Below, in pieces: positions 7,855 to 15,706 of a stretch of DNA of 22,709 bases. Below the pieces are notes generated by a model, which was given only the letters and a program-made list of their open reading frames with translations, was not told the DNA's origin and did not search any database. The stretch comes from Chitinophagia bacterium. GTDB taxonomy: Bacteria > Bacteroidota > Bacteroidia > Chitinophagales > Chitinophagaceae. Where the stretch lies: assembly GCA_010027295.1 (NCBI GenBank), contig RGVM01000005.1:1-22709 (forward strand). Reading direction: 5' to 3'. A program made the position numbers and the translations under genes. Within the stretch, counting starts at the first letter, position 1, and every line of letters begins with the position of its first letter.

Positions 7855-9189
7855 ATGAGGAACATCCATGTGACGGCGCTCCTGATGTTGGCCATTTTCG
7901 GCATCGTGGGGGCCTGCAAGAAGGAATCCACGGGCGGCAGTGCAGCCGAGGCGAGCTTCGACGTCATCCAGACAGAAGTGCTCAACAAGAGCTGCGCCCT
8001 CTCGGGTTGCCACGCCTCGACATCTGACGCGACCTTCGCACAGCATGGCCTGGTGCTCGCCCCCGGACAGGCCTACGACAACCTGGTGGGCAAGCCCTCG
8101 AAGAACGCCACCGCCGCCGGCATGAGCATGCCCCGGGTGAAGCCTTTCGACCCAGACAACAGCCTGCTCTACCACAAGATCGCCTGTCAGGCCGGCCACC
8201 ACAGCGCCAACTTCGGCAACCGCATGCCCATGGGCGGCGGCGTGCTGACGGCCGGACAGGTGGAGTTCATCCGTCAGTGGATCGCAGCCGGCGCCGAGAA
8301 ATCGAGTGCAAAAGTGCCCAAGTCGGTGCTGGACGACAAGTCGGCCTGCCAGCCGGCCGTGGTGCCCCTGGCACCGCCCGCCGCCAGCGAGGGTTTCCAG
8401 CTGAGCATCGCCCCCTTCGACATCATCAAGCAGTTCGAGCGTGAAGTATTCGTACGACAGAACACCCCCAACGCCACCGTCTACGTCAACCGGCTTGTGA
8501 TGCGGGGCGGAAGCAACAGCCACCACTTCCTTGTCTACACCTTCCGGAATAGTACGGGACTGCCCTCCACGGGCGTCCTCCGCGACATCCGAAACTCAGA
8601 CGGCAGCGTGAACCTACTAACCCTCGCGGAGATGCAGAACCATGTGTTCTTCGGAGGCACCATGGAGGCGGAGAAGGAAGTGGTCCTGCCCGCCGGAGTC
8701 GCGTTGAAACTCACGCCCAACACACCGCTCGACCTGAACGCCCACTACTTCAACAAGACGGACCTCACCCTCAAGGGCGCCAACTACGTGAACTTCTACA
8801 CCATCCCGGCCGCGTCCGTGCAGTTCGAGGCCAAGACCCTAGACCTGAACAACCAGGACATCACCACCCCCGCCGGACAGCGAAGGACTTTCACCAAGAC
8901 CTGGACCTTCAACACTGTGACCCGCGTCATCCAACTCACCTCGCACACGCACAAACTGGGCGAGAAATTCATCATCCGCATCGCCGGGGGCCCCCGGAAC
9001 GGGGAGATCGTGTACGAGAACACCGACTGGGAACACCCGCTGATCAAGAACTTTCCCACGCCCATTCTGCTGCAACCGGGCGAGGGCCTCACTTCCGAGG
9101 TCACCTTCAACAACACCACTTCCAAGTCCGTGGGATTCGGCCTCACCAGCGAGGACGAGATGAACATCATCTTCGGGTACTACTACTGA
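7855..9189 (+). CDS. Lipoprotein: c-type cytochrome motif fused to a PHM-like copper monooxygenase
   Basis: A 444-residue lipoprotein from ATG 7855; the frame is open further upstream, but only this start gives a signal peptide with a lipobox (MLAIFGIVGAC, lipidated Cys21). Residues 35-150 look like a small cytochrome c domain: a CX4CH haem site (C47, C52, H53) and a possible axial Met in RMPMGGG (124-126), followed by an end helix VEFIRQWIAAGA. Residues 180-444 match the type II copper, ascorbate-dependent monooxygenase fold (peptidylglycine hydroxylase): His pair H223-H224, H297 (NAHYFN), H364 and H366 (SHTHKLG), and Met436 (EDEMN). All six copper ligands expected in PHM are present. It is probably a periplasmic surface oxidase in which the haem domain supplies electrons. 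Substrate unknown. A strong terminator follows. Confidence 0.85.
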   Translation: MRNIHVTALLMLAIFGIVGACKKESTGGSAAEASFDVIQTEVLNKSCALSGCHASTSDATFAQHGLVLAPGQAYDNLVGKPSKNATAAGMSMPRVKPFDPDNSLLYHKIACQAGHHSANFGNRMPMGGGVLTAGQVEFIRQWIAAGAEKSSAKVPKSVLDDKSACQPAVVPLAPPAASEGFQLSIAPFDIIKQFEREVFVRQNTPNATVYVNRLVMRGGSNSHHFLVYTFRNSTGLPSTGVLRDIRNSDGSVNLLTLAEMQNHVFFGGTMEAEKEVVLPAGVALKLTPNTPLDLNAHYFNKTDLTLKGANYVNFYTIPAASVQFEAKTLDLNNQDITTPAGQRRTFTKTWTFNTVTRVIQLTSHTHKLGEKFIIRIAGGPRNGEIVYENTDWEHPLIKNFPTPILLQPGEGLTSEVTFNNTTSKSVGFGLTSEDEMNIIFGYYY

Positions 9190-9202
9190 CACGGTCATCT
9201 TC

Positions 9203-9249
9203 GAGGGAGGCAATCCGCCCGCCTCCGGCGGGTTGCCTCCCTCTTTTTT
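9203..9249 (+). terminator. Intrinsic terminator after the copper monooxygenase lipoprotein
   Basis: GAGGGAGGCAA at 9203-9213 pairs perfectly with 9233-9243, an inner CCGCC/GGCGG stem extends it, and six T residues follow at 9244-9249. It separates the lipoprotein from homoserine dehydrogenase. Confidence 0.9.
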
Positions 9250-9252
9250 CGG

Positions 9253-9260
9253 TACCTTCG
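9253..9260 (+). promoter_or_regulatory. Candidate -7 promoter element of homoserine dehydrogenase
   Basis: TACCTTCG lies 36 bp before the ATG, directly after the terminator, so the downstream gene needs its own promoter here. A TTG at 9233-9235 inside the terminator stem is 17 bp upstream. The element fits TAnnTTTG with one change. Confidence 0.35.
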
Positions 9261-9295
9261 CAACCCATAGAAACCATCCAAGCACAGGCATCCGC

Positions 9296-10552
9296 ATGGA
9301 AGCGCACAAACAACTGACCATCGGCCTATTCGGCTTCGGCGTCGTCGGAGAAGGCCTCTACAAAGTCCTGCAGCAGACCCCCTCCCTCAAGGCGAGCATC
9401 CGCCGCGTCTGCGTCAAGAACCCGGAGAAGCCCCGCAACGCGCCGTCCGAGCTGTTCACGACCGACAGGGACCTGCTGCTGAACGACCCCGAGATCAATG
9501 TGATCGTCGAAGTCATCAACGAGACCGAGGCCGCCCGCGAGATCGTCACCCGCGCCCTGCGCAATGGCAAGGACGTGGTCAGCGCCAGCAAGAAGATGCT
9601 CGCGGAGAACTTCCCCGAACTCCTTCGCCTTCAGGCCGAGACGGGCCGCTCACTCCTCTACGAGGCCTCAGCCTGCGCCTCCATACCCGTCATCCGCAAC
9701 CTCGAGGAGTACTACGACAACGACCTCCTGCACGGCATCCGGGGCATCGTCAACGGCTCCACCAACTTCATCCTCACGCGGATGTTCGAGGACCGCCTCG
9801 ACTTCCGTTCGGCCCTCCTCCTCGCCCAGCAGCTGGGCTTCGCCGAGAGCGACCCGGCCCTCGACGTGGAAGGCTGGGACGCCACCAACAAGTGGTCCCT
9901 GCTCCTTGCCCATGCCTACGGCATCGTGGAGCACCCCTCGCGCATCATCCGCGGCGGGATTGACCGCATCGCGCTGGGCGATGCGGTGGTCGCCAAGGAG
10001 AAGGGCATGTCCATCAAGCTCGTCGCCCAGGCGCAGAAGCTCGACAACGGCCGTGTGGCCGCCTTCGTGCTGCCGCAGTTCGTGCGCCAGGACGACCACC
10101 TGTCCTTCGTCCGAAACGAGTACAACGGCGTCGTGATAGAGAGCGGCTTCGCCGACAAGCAGTTCTTCTACGGCAAGGGCGCCGGCAGCTTCCCCACCGC
10201 ATCGGCCGTGCTGAGCGACATAGCGGCCCTCCGCTACCAGTACCGCTACGAGTACAAGAAGAAGTACCACCACGAGGCGCTGGCCCTCACCGACGACTTC
10301 CACCTCCGCGTCTATGTCAGCATGGACAACGGCACCCCCCTGCCCAAGCAGCATTTCGAGGCGCTGGAGGAATGGCATTCCGATGCCGACCGGAAGTACA
10401 TCGTGGGCATCCTGCCCTTCCGCTCGCTCCGCGCGTCGGACTGGTGGCGGCGCGACGGCATCTCGCTCATCCTCATGCCCGACCCGATGGTGGAGAGCAT
10501 GGAGCTCATGCGGTTGAAGAAGCTCAGCCTCGAACTGGCAGGCGTCTCCTGA
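9296..10552 (+). CDS. hom: Homoserine dehydrogenase
   Basis: A 418-residue enzyme that reduces aspartate-4-semialdehyde to homoserine with NAD(P)H in threonine and methionine synthesis. It has an N-terminal Rossmann fold with GLFGFGVVGEG (about residues 10-20) and the nucleotide-domain VSASKKMLAENF. The catalytic domain holds EASACASIPVIRNLE, GIVNGSTNFILTRM and the signature GFAESDPALDVEGWDATNK with the catalytic Asp and Lys. The C-terminal 90 residues follow GSFPTASAVLSDIAAL and do not show a clear ACT motif by eye. The start at ATG 9296 is chosen because the upstream frame runs through the terminator and promoter. It appears monocistronic; the aspartokinase is a separate gene elsewhere, unlike the ThrA fusion. 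Confidence 0.93.
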   Translation: MEAHKQLTIGLFGFGVVGEGLYKVLQQTPSLKASIRRVCVKNPEKPRNAPSELFTTDRDLLLNDPEINVIVEVINETEAAREIVTRALRNGKDVVSASKKMLAENFPELLRLQAETGRSLLYEASACASIPVIRNLEEYYDNDLLHGIRGIVNGSTNFILTRMFEDRLDFRSALLLAQQLGFAESDPALDVEGWDATNKWSLLLAHAYGIVEHPSRIIRGGIDRIALGDAVVAKEKGMSIKLVAQAQKLDNGRVAAFVLPQFVRQDDHLSFVRNEYNGVVIESGFADKQFFYGKGAGSFPTASAVLSDIAALRYQYRYEYKKKYHHEALALTDDFHLRVYVSMDNGTPLPKQHFEALEEWHSDADRKYIVGILPFRSLRASDWWRRDGISLILMPDPMVESMELMRLKKLSLELAGVS

Positions 10553-10581
10553 AAAAGCGGACGCCGCGGAGGTCCGCGGCG
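10552..10581 (-). terminator. Terminator hairpin at the 3' end of the Gfo/Idh/MocA gene
   Basis: CGCCGCGG (10562-10569) pairs perfectly with CCGCGGCG (10574-10581) around a 4-base loop. On the minus strand it is followed by TCCGC and a T5 run (plus-strand A5 at 10552-10556), which overlaps the stop of the convergent homoserine dehydrogenase. It may slow transcription from both sides, but only the minus strand has a T run. Confidence 0.65.
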
Positions 10582-10609
10582 CCTATGGGGTTGGTTGTCT
10601 TTAGGGATA

Positions 10610-11965
10610 CTAATATTGGAAGGGCTTGCCGCCGGCCATCACCTCCTGCGTCTTCTCATCGAAAGTCGCGCGTTGTCCGGAACGTGCCGCAGCGTTCGTC
10701 ATGATGCTCGCGATGGCGTGTGCATAGCCGGCTTCCACGGGGGCGTTGGGCTGCTTGCGGCTGCGTACGCACTCCATCCAATTGCGCATATGCGCCAGCG
10801 TCAGGTCGTCGGCGCCGGTGTTGGCGGCCGTCACGACTTCGACCGGGTTCTCCACCAGCGCCTTGTCGGGCAGCAGGTTCGGCTGCATCCCCATGGCATC
10901 GGCGAACCTCTTCGTGAGACCGCCCCTGGGGGAGATGCGGTTGGTGATGAGGTTGAGCTCGCCGCCATTGGAGTAATAGATCTCGGAGGGCTTGTCCTCG
11001 CCGTTGTGCATGCGGGAGGTGAAGACGACCTGGAAGCCCTTGGACATGTCGTTGGAGGGGCCGTAGTCCATGACGGCGGTGATGGTGTCCCAGTTGCGTC
11101 GGCCGTCCTTCCAGAAGTAGACGCCTCCGTTGGCGACGACGCTGCGCGGGTGTCCGAGCCCCGTGAACCAATGCACCGTGTCGATCTGGTGGCACATCCA
11201 CTGGCCGGGGAGTCCGCTGGAATAGGGCCAGAAGAGGCGGAACTCCAGGTATTTCCGGGGGTCCCAGCTGTCGGCGGGGCGGTTCATGAGGAAACGCTTC
11301 CAGTCGGTGTCCTCCTGGCGGAGCTTCTTGACGGCATCGACGCGCCTCCAGCGGCCGGGCTGGTTGACGTTCCAGGTGAGCTCGACCATGGTGATGTCGC
11401 CGAAGGCCCCGCTCTTGATGAACCGGTCGGCCTCCATGTAGTTGGGGCCGCTACGGCGCTGCGAGCCTACCTGCACGATGCGCTTGGTCTCGCGGACGGC
11501 CTTGAGGGCGGCGCGGTTGTCGGCCATGGTCTCGGCGAAGGGCTTCTCGACGTAGGCGTCGCGCCCGGCCTTCACGGCCTCTATGCAGTGGAGGGCGTGC
11601 TGGAAGTCGGCGGTGCTGATGATGACGGCGTCGACATCCTTCATGGCGTACAGGGCGTCGTTGTTGACGGCGGTGCGAATATCATGGCCCACCTTGGCCG
11701 AGAGCTGTGCCTTTGCCTCCTCGCGGCGCAGCGACCAGATGTCGGACACGGCGATGATGTCGAAGTTCATCTCCTTGTGGTGCGCGAGGAAGGAGGGCAG
11801 CAAGGCGCCCCGGAACCTGTCGGAGAAGCCGACGATGCCAACGTTGACACGGTCGTTGGCGCCGAGGATGCGGGCATAGGAGGCGGCGCTGAAGCCCATG
11901 GCGCCGGCATAGGTGGCGGCGGCGGCCTTGACGCCCTGTCCGATGAATTTCCTTCTGTTTGGCAT
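10610..11965 (-). CDS. Tat-exported Gfo/Idh/MocA family oxidoreductase
   Basis: A 451-residue NAD(P)-dependent sugar oxidoreductase. The N terminus carries a twin-arginine signal (NRRKFIGQ, residues 3-10, then an Ala-rich stretch to about 32), so it is folded with its cofactor before export. The Rossmann part begins with VNVGIVGFSDRFRG (41-53); the catalytic-lysine motif EKPFAET is at 140-146; the C-terminal alpha/beta domain follows (GQWMCHQIDTVHWFTG, YYSNGGELNL). Such exported enzymes in Bacteroidota oxidise or reduce sugar hydroxyls, often at C3. The DUF1080 gene lies 41 bp upstream on the same strand; DUF1080 proteins are 3-keto-glycoside hydrolases, so the two may form an oxidise-then-cleave route for glycosides in the periplasm. 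The exact substrate cannot be told. Confidence 0.9.
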   Translation of the reverse strand: MPNRRKFIGQGVKAAAATYAGAMGFSAASYARILGANDRVNVGIVGFSDRFRGALLPSFLAHHKEMNFDIIAVSDIWSLRREEAKAQLSAKVGHDIRTAVNNDALYAMKDVDAVIISTADFQHALHCIEAVKAGRDAYVEKPFAETMADNRAALKAVRETKRIVQVGSQRRSGPNYMEADRFIKSGAFGDITMVELTWNVNQPGRWRRVDAVKKLRQEDTDWKRFLMNRPADSWDPRKYLEFRLFWPYSSGLPGQWMCHQIDTVHWFTGLGHPRSVVANGGVYFWKDGRRNWDTITAVMDYGPSNDMSKGFQVVFTSRMHNGEDKPSEIYYSNGGELNLITNRISPRGGLTKRFADAMGMQPNLLPDKALVENPVEVVTAANTGADDLTLAHMRNWMECVRSRKQPNAPVEAGYAHAIASIMTNAAARSGQRATFDEKTQEVMAGGKPFQY

Positions 11966-12006
11966 GCGTATCGTTTTGGGTTGAATGCTTTACACCTGTC
12001 GACGGG

Positions 12007-13347
12007 TCATTTCAGTTCCCGGATCTTGATGGAGCGGAACTCCACCTGGTCGCCGTGGTCTTGCAGCAGGATGCGGCCCTGCGGTGCCATGCCGAAGTTC
12101 TTCCATTTCTCGTACTTGCTGCGCGCCACCAGCGCCTGGAACATCTGGTTGCCGCGGTCGTACTCCACGACGCGGTATCCGTTGAGGATATGCTCCACAT
12201 GGTTGTCCGGCCTCACGCGGATCATGCCGCGGTTCCATTCCCCGATCTTCCGCTTGGCCTGCGGATTCTTGTTGGCGGGGATCAGGTCGTAGAGCGAGCC
12301 CAGGGTGCGGTTGCCGGCCGTGCCCATCTTGGCATCGGGGTGCTTGTCGTCGTCGAGCACCTGGTACTCGAGTCCGATGGCCGAGCCTGTGTTGTTCTCC
12401 TGTTCGGTGACGAAGTACTTGACGCCGCTGTTGGCGCCATCGGTGAGGCGGAACTCGAACTGCAGCTCGAAGGCGCCGTACGTCTTCTCGGTGACGATGT
12501 CGCCGCCATGGGTGGACTCCGAACCGTCCATCTTGAGCACCCGCAGCACACCGTCGTCGATCACCCATCCCTTTTCGGGGAATGATGCCTTGTGGGCGCC
12601 CCGCCATCCCTGGGTGGTCTTGCCGTCCCAGAGGAGGGAGACACCCATGCGCTTCTCCGCCTCCGATACCTGGTTCTTGTTGAGGTTGACAATGAAGACG
12701 CCGGGGTCTTTCGAGAATTTGACGTTCTGCGTCTGGATCCGGATGTTGCGCCACTTGATTTGCTTGCCCACGTCTTCGGGACGGTAAACCTGGTGCACCT
12801 GCAGGGCGATGAAGCCGCGGGTCATCATCGTATCCACCAGGTGTGCGGCCGGCACGCCGTTGACGAAGGTGCGTACCTCCTTGCCGATGGCCTCGATGCG
12901 GTAGTGGTTCCATCCGGCCCGGCGGTAGGCGAAGCCTGCGGCGGGGTTGTACTCCAGCGAGTACAACCAAAGCCGGCGGCCTTCGTCGTAGATGCCGCCG
13001 CTCCAGCGGCGGTCGGAGGGGTCGATCTCCATCTGGTAGCCATGGACGCGGCCGTCCTTGTAGTCGGCACGACTTTCACTGCGGAATTGGATGCCGAAAT
13101 TCATGGTGCTGTCGGCCTGGAACTCGAGCTCAAGGATGAAGTCCTCGTAGTCTTTTTCGGTGGCCAGGAAGGAGTTCGGCTCCTTGGGCACCGCCGTGCC
13201 CACGATGATGCCGTTGACGACCTCGTACTTCGCCTTGCCGTTCAGTTGTTTCCAACCCTTGAGGTCCTTCCCGTTGAATAGGGAGGTCCACTGCGCCTGG
13301 GCACTGAAAGCCGACAGCAGCAGGATTGCCATGATGTGTCTTGTCAT
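12007..13347 (-). CDS. Secreted protein with two DUF1080 (3-keto-disaccharide hydrolase) domains
   Basis: A 446-residue exported protein. Signal peptide residues 1-19 (MTRHIMAILLLSAFSAQAQ). It carries two concanavalin-like DUF1080 domains: one at about 20-205, starting WTSLFNGKDLKGWKQ, with NFGIQFRSES and GYQMEIDPSDRRWSGGIYD; and one at about 238-446, starting LLWDGKTTQGWRG, with NSGVKYFV, IGLEYQVLDDDKHPDA and a closing LLQDHGDQVEFRSIKI. Members of the family have been shown to cleave 3-keto-glycosides by elimination. It is the first gene of a two-gene run with the Gfo/Idh/MocA oxidoreductase, which could make or process the 3-keto sugars. Double-domain versions are known in this phylum; whether both domains are active here is not clear. 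Confidence 0.9.
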   Translation of the reverse strand: MTRHIMAILLLSAFSAQAQWTSLFNGKDLKGWKQLNGKAKYEVVNGIIVGTAVPKEPNSFLATEKDYEDFILELEFQADSTMNFGIQFRSESRADYKDGRVHGYQMEIDPSDRRWSGGIYDEGRRLWLYSLEYNPAAGFAYRRAGWNHYRIEAIGKEVRTFVNGVPAAHLVDTMMTRGFIALQVHQVYRPEDVGKQIKWRNIRIQTQNVKFSKDPGVFIVNLNKNQVSEAEKRMGVSLLWDGKTTQGWRGAHKASFPEKGWVIDDGVLRVLKMDGSESTHGGDIVTEKTYGAFELQFEFRLTDGANSGVKYFVTEQENNTGSAIGLEYQVLDDDKHPDAKMGTAGNRTLGSLYDLIPANKNPQAKRKIGEWNRGMIRVRPDNHVEHILNGYRVVEYDRGNQMFQALVARSKYEKWKNFGMAPQGRILLQDHGDQVEFRSIKIRELK

Positions 13348-13639
13348 GCCTTTCTTTCTGGAAAATTAGGGAATGCGGGGCAGGCTTGGCGGCTATTTCT
13401 GTGAAAACGTTGTCGTAATCCCTCCAACCCCGGTGGATAGTACTAAGCTTATGCCAGATCTTATCTGAAAACGGCCGCAGGGAAGCGGTCCCGGCCGCGT
13501 TATTGACATGAGGTAGGCCAAAGAGTAGATTTCCAAATGAACCGGTGAGTTCACATGATGTGCCGACTCCGACAGTCCCCATCATCCTTCAAAGCCTGGG
13601 TCAGATATTTACTGACAGCCCTTTCTTTGATCCTGGACT
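13348..13639. other. Intergenic region with no supported gene
   Basis: This stretch lies between the divergent DUF1080 gene and the first small membrane ORF. No tRNA, terminator or exact TAnnTTTG element was found. Composition becomes less GC-rich here, and this continues to about 15420. Confidence 0.5.
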
Positions 13640-14203
13640 TTGTCTTTTCCCATTTCCAAGCATGGTACGGACTTGACTAGGGTGACATGCCCTATCATCT
13701 CCTATTTTTTATTGGGTCAGCGGGATAAAACGAATGTCTTCGCCCTCTTATCATCTATGGGGCGTACGTTTTGGGGATCGATGTTCGGATTCAGCGTGAT
13801 GACCTTCCGGCTTCTTGACATAACTTTTCTGGTCCTGATGCATTTACTCCCCCTTATGCTGCTCTTCAGAGGCGACGAGGATGTCTCTATAAGGTTCCCC
13901 CTCTCGGCACTGGGCCTCGTGATGGCTGTCAACATCACCTTGAACGTGTTGAGTTACGACAGCGTCAGCATATTCGTCTTCTGTCTGATCTACATGTTTA
14001 CTTATGCCTTCATTTTCACAAGAAGCAACACCTACGCTGCAACATATGCAATTACCTACCTCCTCCTTTTTGCGGCATACGATAACGCCCATCTATCAGA
14101 ACGGGCTGGAATATCATCTCAGAGACCGTTGAGAGTACTCGACGGGTTATGTGGCAACGACCAGCCTAAGGGGCTCACATGCCCCGGACATCCTAATCAA
14201 TAG
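13640..14203 (+). CDS. Hypothetical integral membrane protein (uncertain start and 3' end)
   Basis: The open frame runs from a TTG at 13640; a GTG at 13682 and the first ATG at 13757 are other possible starts. Residues about 15-150 hold four to five hydrophobic segments (for example MTFRLLDITFLVLMHLLPLMLLF interrupted by loops, FPLSALGLVMAVNITL, SIFVFCLIYMFTYAFIF, TYAITYLLLFAAY) separated by charged turns, a coherent membrane topology. After about 14100 the sequence turns polar and unstructured, as if the true end or a frameshift lies there. I do not recognise the family. It may be the first part of a membrane gene now split from the ORFs at 14290-14924. Confidence 0.4.
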   Translation: MSFPISKHGTDLTRVTCPIISYFLLGQRDKTNVFALLSSMGRTFWGSMFGFSVMTFRLLDITFLVLMHLLPLMLLFRGDEDVSIRFPLSALGLVMAVNITLNVLSYDSVSIFVFCLIYMFTYAFIFTRSNTYAATYAITYLLLFAAYDNAHLSERAGISSQRPLRVLDGLCGNDQPKGLTCPGHPNQ

Positions 14204-14289
14204 TACATGGTACGTGACCTGTATCCATTCTTCGTCATGACTCTGTCATCGGGCTCATCCTCCTTATCTGGAAGACAGTCGCAGGCAGG

Positions 14290-14718
14290 ATGCCGGAACT
14301 TCCCATACAGTGCAACCTCGCCGTCGGCCTCGTATTCGCATGGCTGACAAGTGACGCCAAACTCCTGAAGACGATGGCCATGGCCCTGCACTTGCTACTG
14401 TCTGGCAGATGGATCACGCAACGGCACCGCTACGGTTATTACATACTGCTCGGCGCCTTACAGGTTTTCTTCACTGTGGTGTTCAACGTCAACGCGTGGG
14501 ATCCCACCTTCCGCAGGAAATACCTGCTGCTAGTCACATCGGCGTCGCTCGTGACCACTATCGGCTGCCTAATCGCCTCCTGGAGGCGCGGTGACAGGCT
14601 GACAGCCCTTTTCTGCGTTTTCAGCGTGCTGCTCGCGGTCTTATGCCCCTCGGCTCCAATACCGGACTCTGGAAATCTGCACACATTTCCAGCTTCTCAG
14701 CACCGGTCCTATTCCTGA
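14290..14718 (+). CDS. Hypothetical membrane protein
   Basis: 142 residues from ATG 14290; the same frame is open back to 14218 with another hydrophobic stretch (VIGLILLIWKTVAG), so the start is unsure. Three further hydrophobic helices follow, with basic loops between them (RWITQRHRYGYYILLGALQ, FRRKYLLLVTSASLV, WRRGDRLTALF), giving a regular inside-positive pattern. The last 20 residues are polar. Its TGA (14716-14718) overlaps the ATG of the next frame (14718), which suggests translational coupling. No family was recognised. Confidence 0.4.
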   Translation: MPELPIQCNLAVGLVFAWLTSDAKLLKTMAMALHLLLSGRWITQRHRYGYYILLGALQVFFTVVFNVNAWDPTFRRKYLLLVTSASLVTTIGCLIASWRRGDRLTALFCVFSVLLAVLCPSAPIPDSGNLHTFPASQHRSYS

Positions 14719-14924
14719 TGGTTCATCTCATGGCCCTGCCCGGCACCCGGTTGCTCATGACTTCCTTGGCTGTCTGCATGACAGTCCTTTCGCTCATTCA
14801 CAAGACGGTCTTGGGAAAGACCTTCATGGAGGGAAGGATGCGTGAATTGACCGTACAGTTCGACGAGCCCCTCATCCGCGGCATGGCACCACACCTGTTC
14901 GAAAACAGAATCTCTATGGGATGA
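14718..14924 (+). CDS. Small hypothetical protein with one membrane segment
   Basis: 68 residues from ATG 14718 (MVHLMALPGTRLLMTSLAVC). A longer version from ATG 14643 would overlap the previous gene by 76 bases. One hydrophobic N-terminal segment precedes a charged tail (GKTFMEGRMRELTVQFDEPL). The start overlaps the preceding stop (TGATG), and the stop overlaps the next start (ATGA at 14921-14924). Such overlaps favour a real operon, but a frameshifted single gene would look similar. Unrecognised. Confidence 0.35.
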   Translation: MVHLMALPGTRLLMTSLAVCMTVLSLIHKTVLGKTFMEGRMRELTVQFDEPLIRGMAPHLFENRISMG

Positions 14925-15250
14925 GAAGAGTCATGGACAGTCTGCGTGCCGAGAACAACGGCAGATGGCCCGGTGTGATCGTGGGCCTGGTACAGGTACT
15001 CCAGTACCTCTCTGGTCAGCCTGAGCCCATCCATTACGGCTCCTGGCTGACGGACCAATCCGAGTACAAGGCGCAGGAACTTGCCGGATACATGAAGTCT
15101 GACAGTGCCCTTGTACATGTGATCCTGACCTTCTACTATCCGGATGATCCGAGGAAAAATCCTGCGAAAATGTTCATCTACAGAACGCTCCTCGATATGG
15201 GCTCCAGGGTCAGCCGGGAGGGCGTAAACTGTCAGGTATTGTCCCGGTAA
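14921..15250 (+). CDS. Small hypothetical soluble protein
   Basis: 109 residues beginning MRRVMDSLRAENNGRWPG, with no membrane segment and no recognised motif. The start overlaps the previous stop by four bases (ATGA), the commonest coupling in bacterial operons. The C-terminal part is Lys/Arg/Asp-rich (FYYPDDPRKNPAKMF). Probably co-expressed with the membrane ORFs before it. Function unknown. Confidence 0.4.
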   Translation: MRRVMDSLRAENNGRWPGVIVGLVQVLQYLSGQPEPIHYGSWLTDQSEYKAQELAGYMKSDSALVHVILTFYYPDDPRKNPAKMFIYRTLLDMGSRVSREGVNCQVLSR

Positions 15251-15459
15251 GTATACGGAAACCCTCCAAGCGAACTTCGCCGTGGAACAGCCAATACGTC
15301 CATGGTCAGGTAAGGATGTGCATCAGCGGGGAAATACATGGCTGAAAAGTTTAGGACAAAAGGCAAGCACCTTGGAAGATGCACCGGTATTTGCCCGTAG
15401 CTACCCGGAATCAACTGAACGTTACGGGTAATATGCGTCCTTCAAGGTGTTTTTTGCCT

Positions 15460-15467
15460 TACTTTCG
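15460..15467 (+). promoter_or_regulatory. Candidate -7 element of tRNA-Pro
   Basis: TACTTTCG ends nine bases before the tRNA 5' end and fits TAnnTTTG with one change, as at 416 and 9253. No clear TTTG at the -33 distance. Confidence 0.3.
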
Positions 15468-15475
15468 CAGGCGTC

Positions 15476-15549
15476 CGGGAAGTGGCGCAGCCCGGTAGCG
15501 CACCTGGTTTGGGACCAGGGGGCCGCAGGTTCGAATCCTGTCTTCCCGA
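15476..15549 (+). tRNA. tRNA-Pro(TGG)
   Basis: A full cloverleaf: acceptor CGGGAAG (15476-15482) pairs with CTTCCCG (15542-15548), discriminator A at 15549, D arm GCGC/GCGC with the GG of the D loop, anticodon stem CCTGG/CCAGG with loop TTTGGGA (anticodon TGG at 15510-15512), and T loop TTCGAAT. CCA is not encoded (CGA follows). A terminator follows directly. Confidence 0.97.
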
Positions 15550-15667
15550 CGAAATGACAAGCCCCGGGCGAAACAGCCCGGGGTTTTTTTAATTTGGAAG
15601 ACCGGCAAGCTTGCTTGATAGGGCGGACAGATAAAAAATCCACGCGAACGGAGTGAACCGGGGCTTT
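15534..15667 (+). repeat. Tandem repeat unit 1: tRNA-Pro 3' end, terminator and following sequence
   Basis: The stretch from the T loop of tRNA-Pro through its terminator and on to CGCGAACGGAGTGAACCGGGGC is repeated in diverged form at 15707-15818. In the first 55 bases about 46 match at a constant offset of 173. A later block (CGCGAACG...GGGGCT) aligns after an indel of about 18 bases. Confidence 0.7.
15562..15590 (+). terminator. Intrinsic terminator of tRNA-Pro
   Basis: CCCCGGGC (15562-15569) pairs perfectly with GCCCGGGG (15576-15583) around a 6-base loop, followed by seven T residues (15584-15590). Confidence 0.93.
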
Positions 15668-15706
15668 TCCGTTGTGGATTCCCCGTATCCTAGAATCGCC
15701 GCAAGC

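Noticed and set aside
10595..12292. A 565-codon open frame on the plus strand
   Set aside because: It is antisense to the well-supported Gfo/Idh/MocA and DUF1080 genes, crosses their intergenic gap, has no recognisable domain, and is rich in Gly/Val/Ala/His as expected for the complement of a GC-rich gene.
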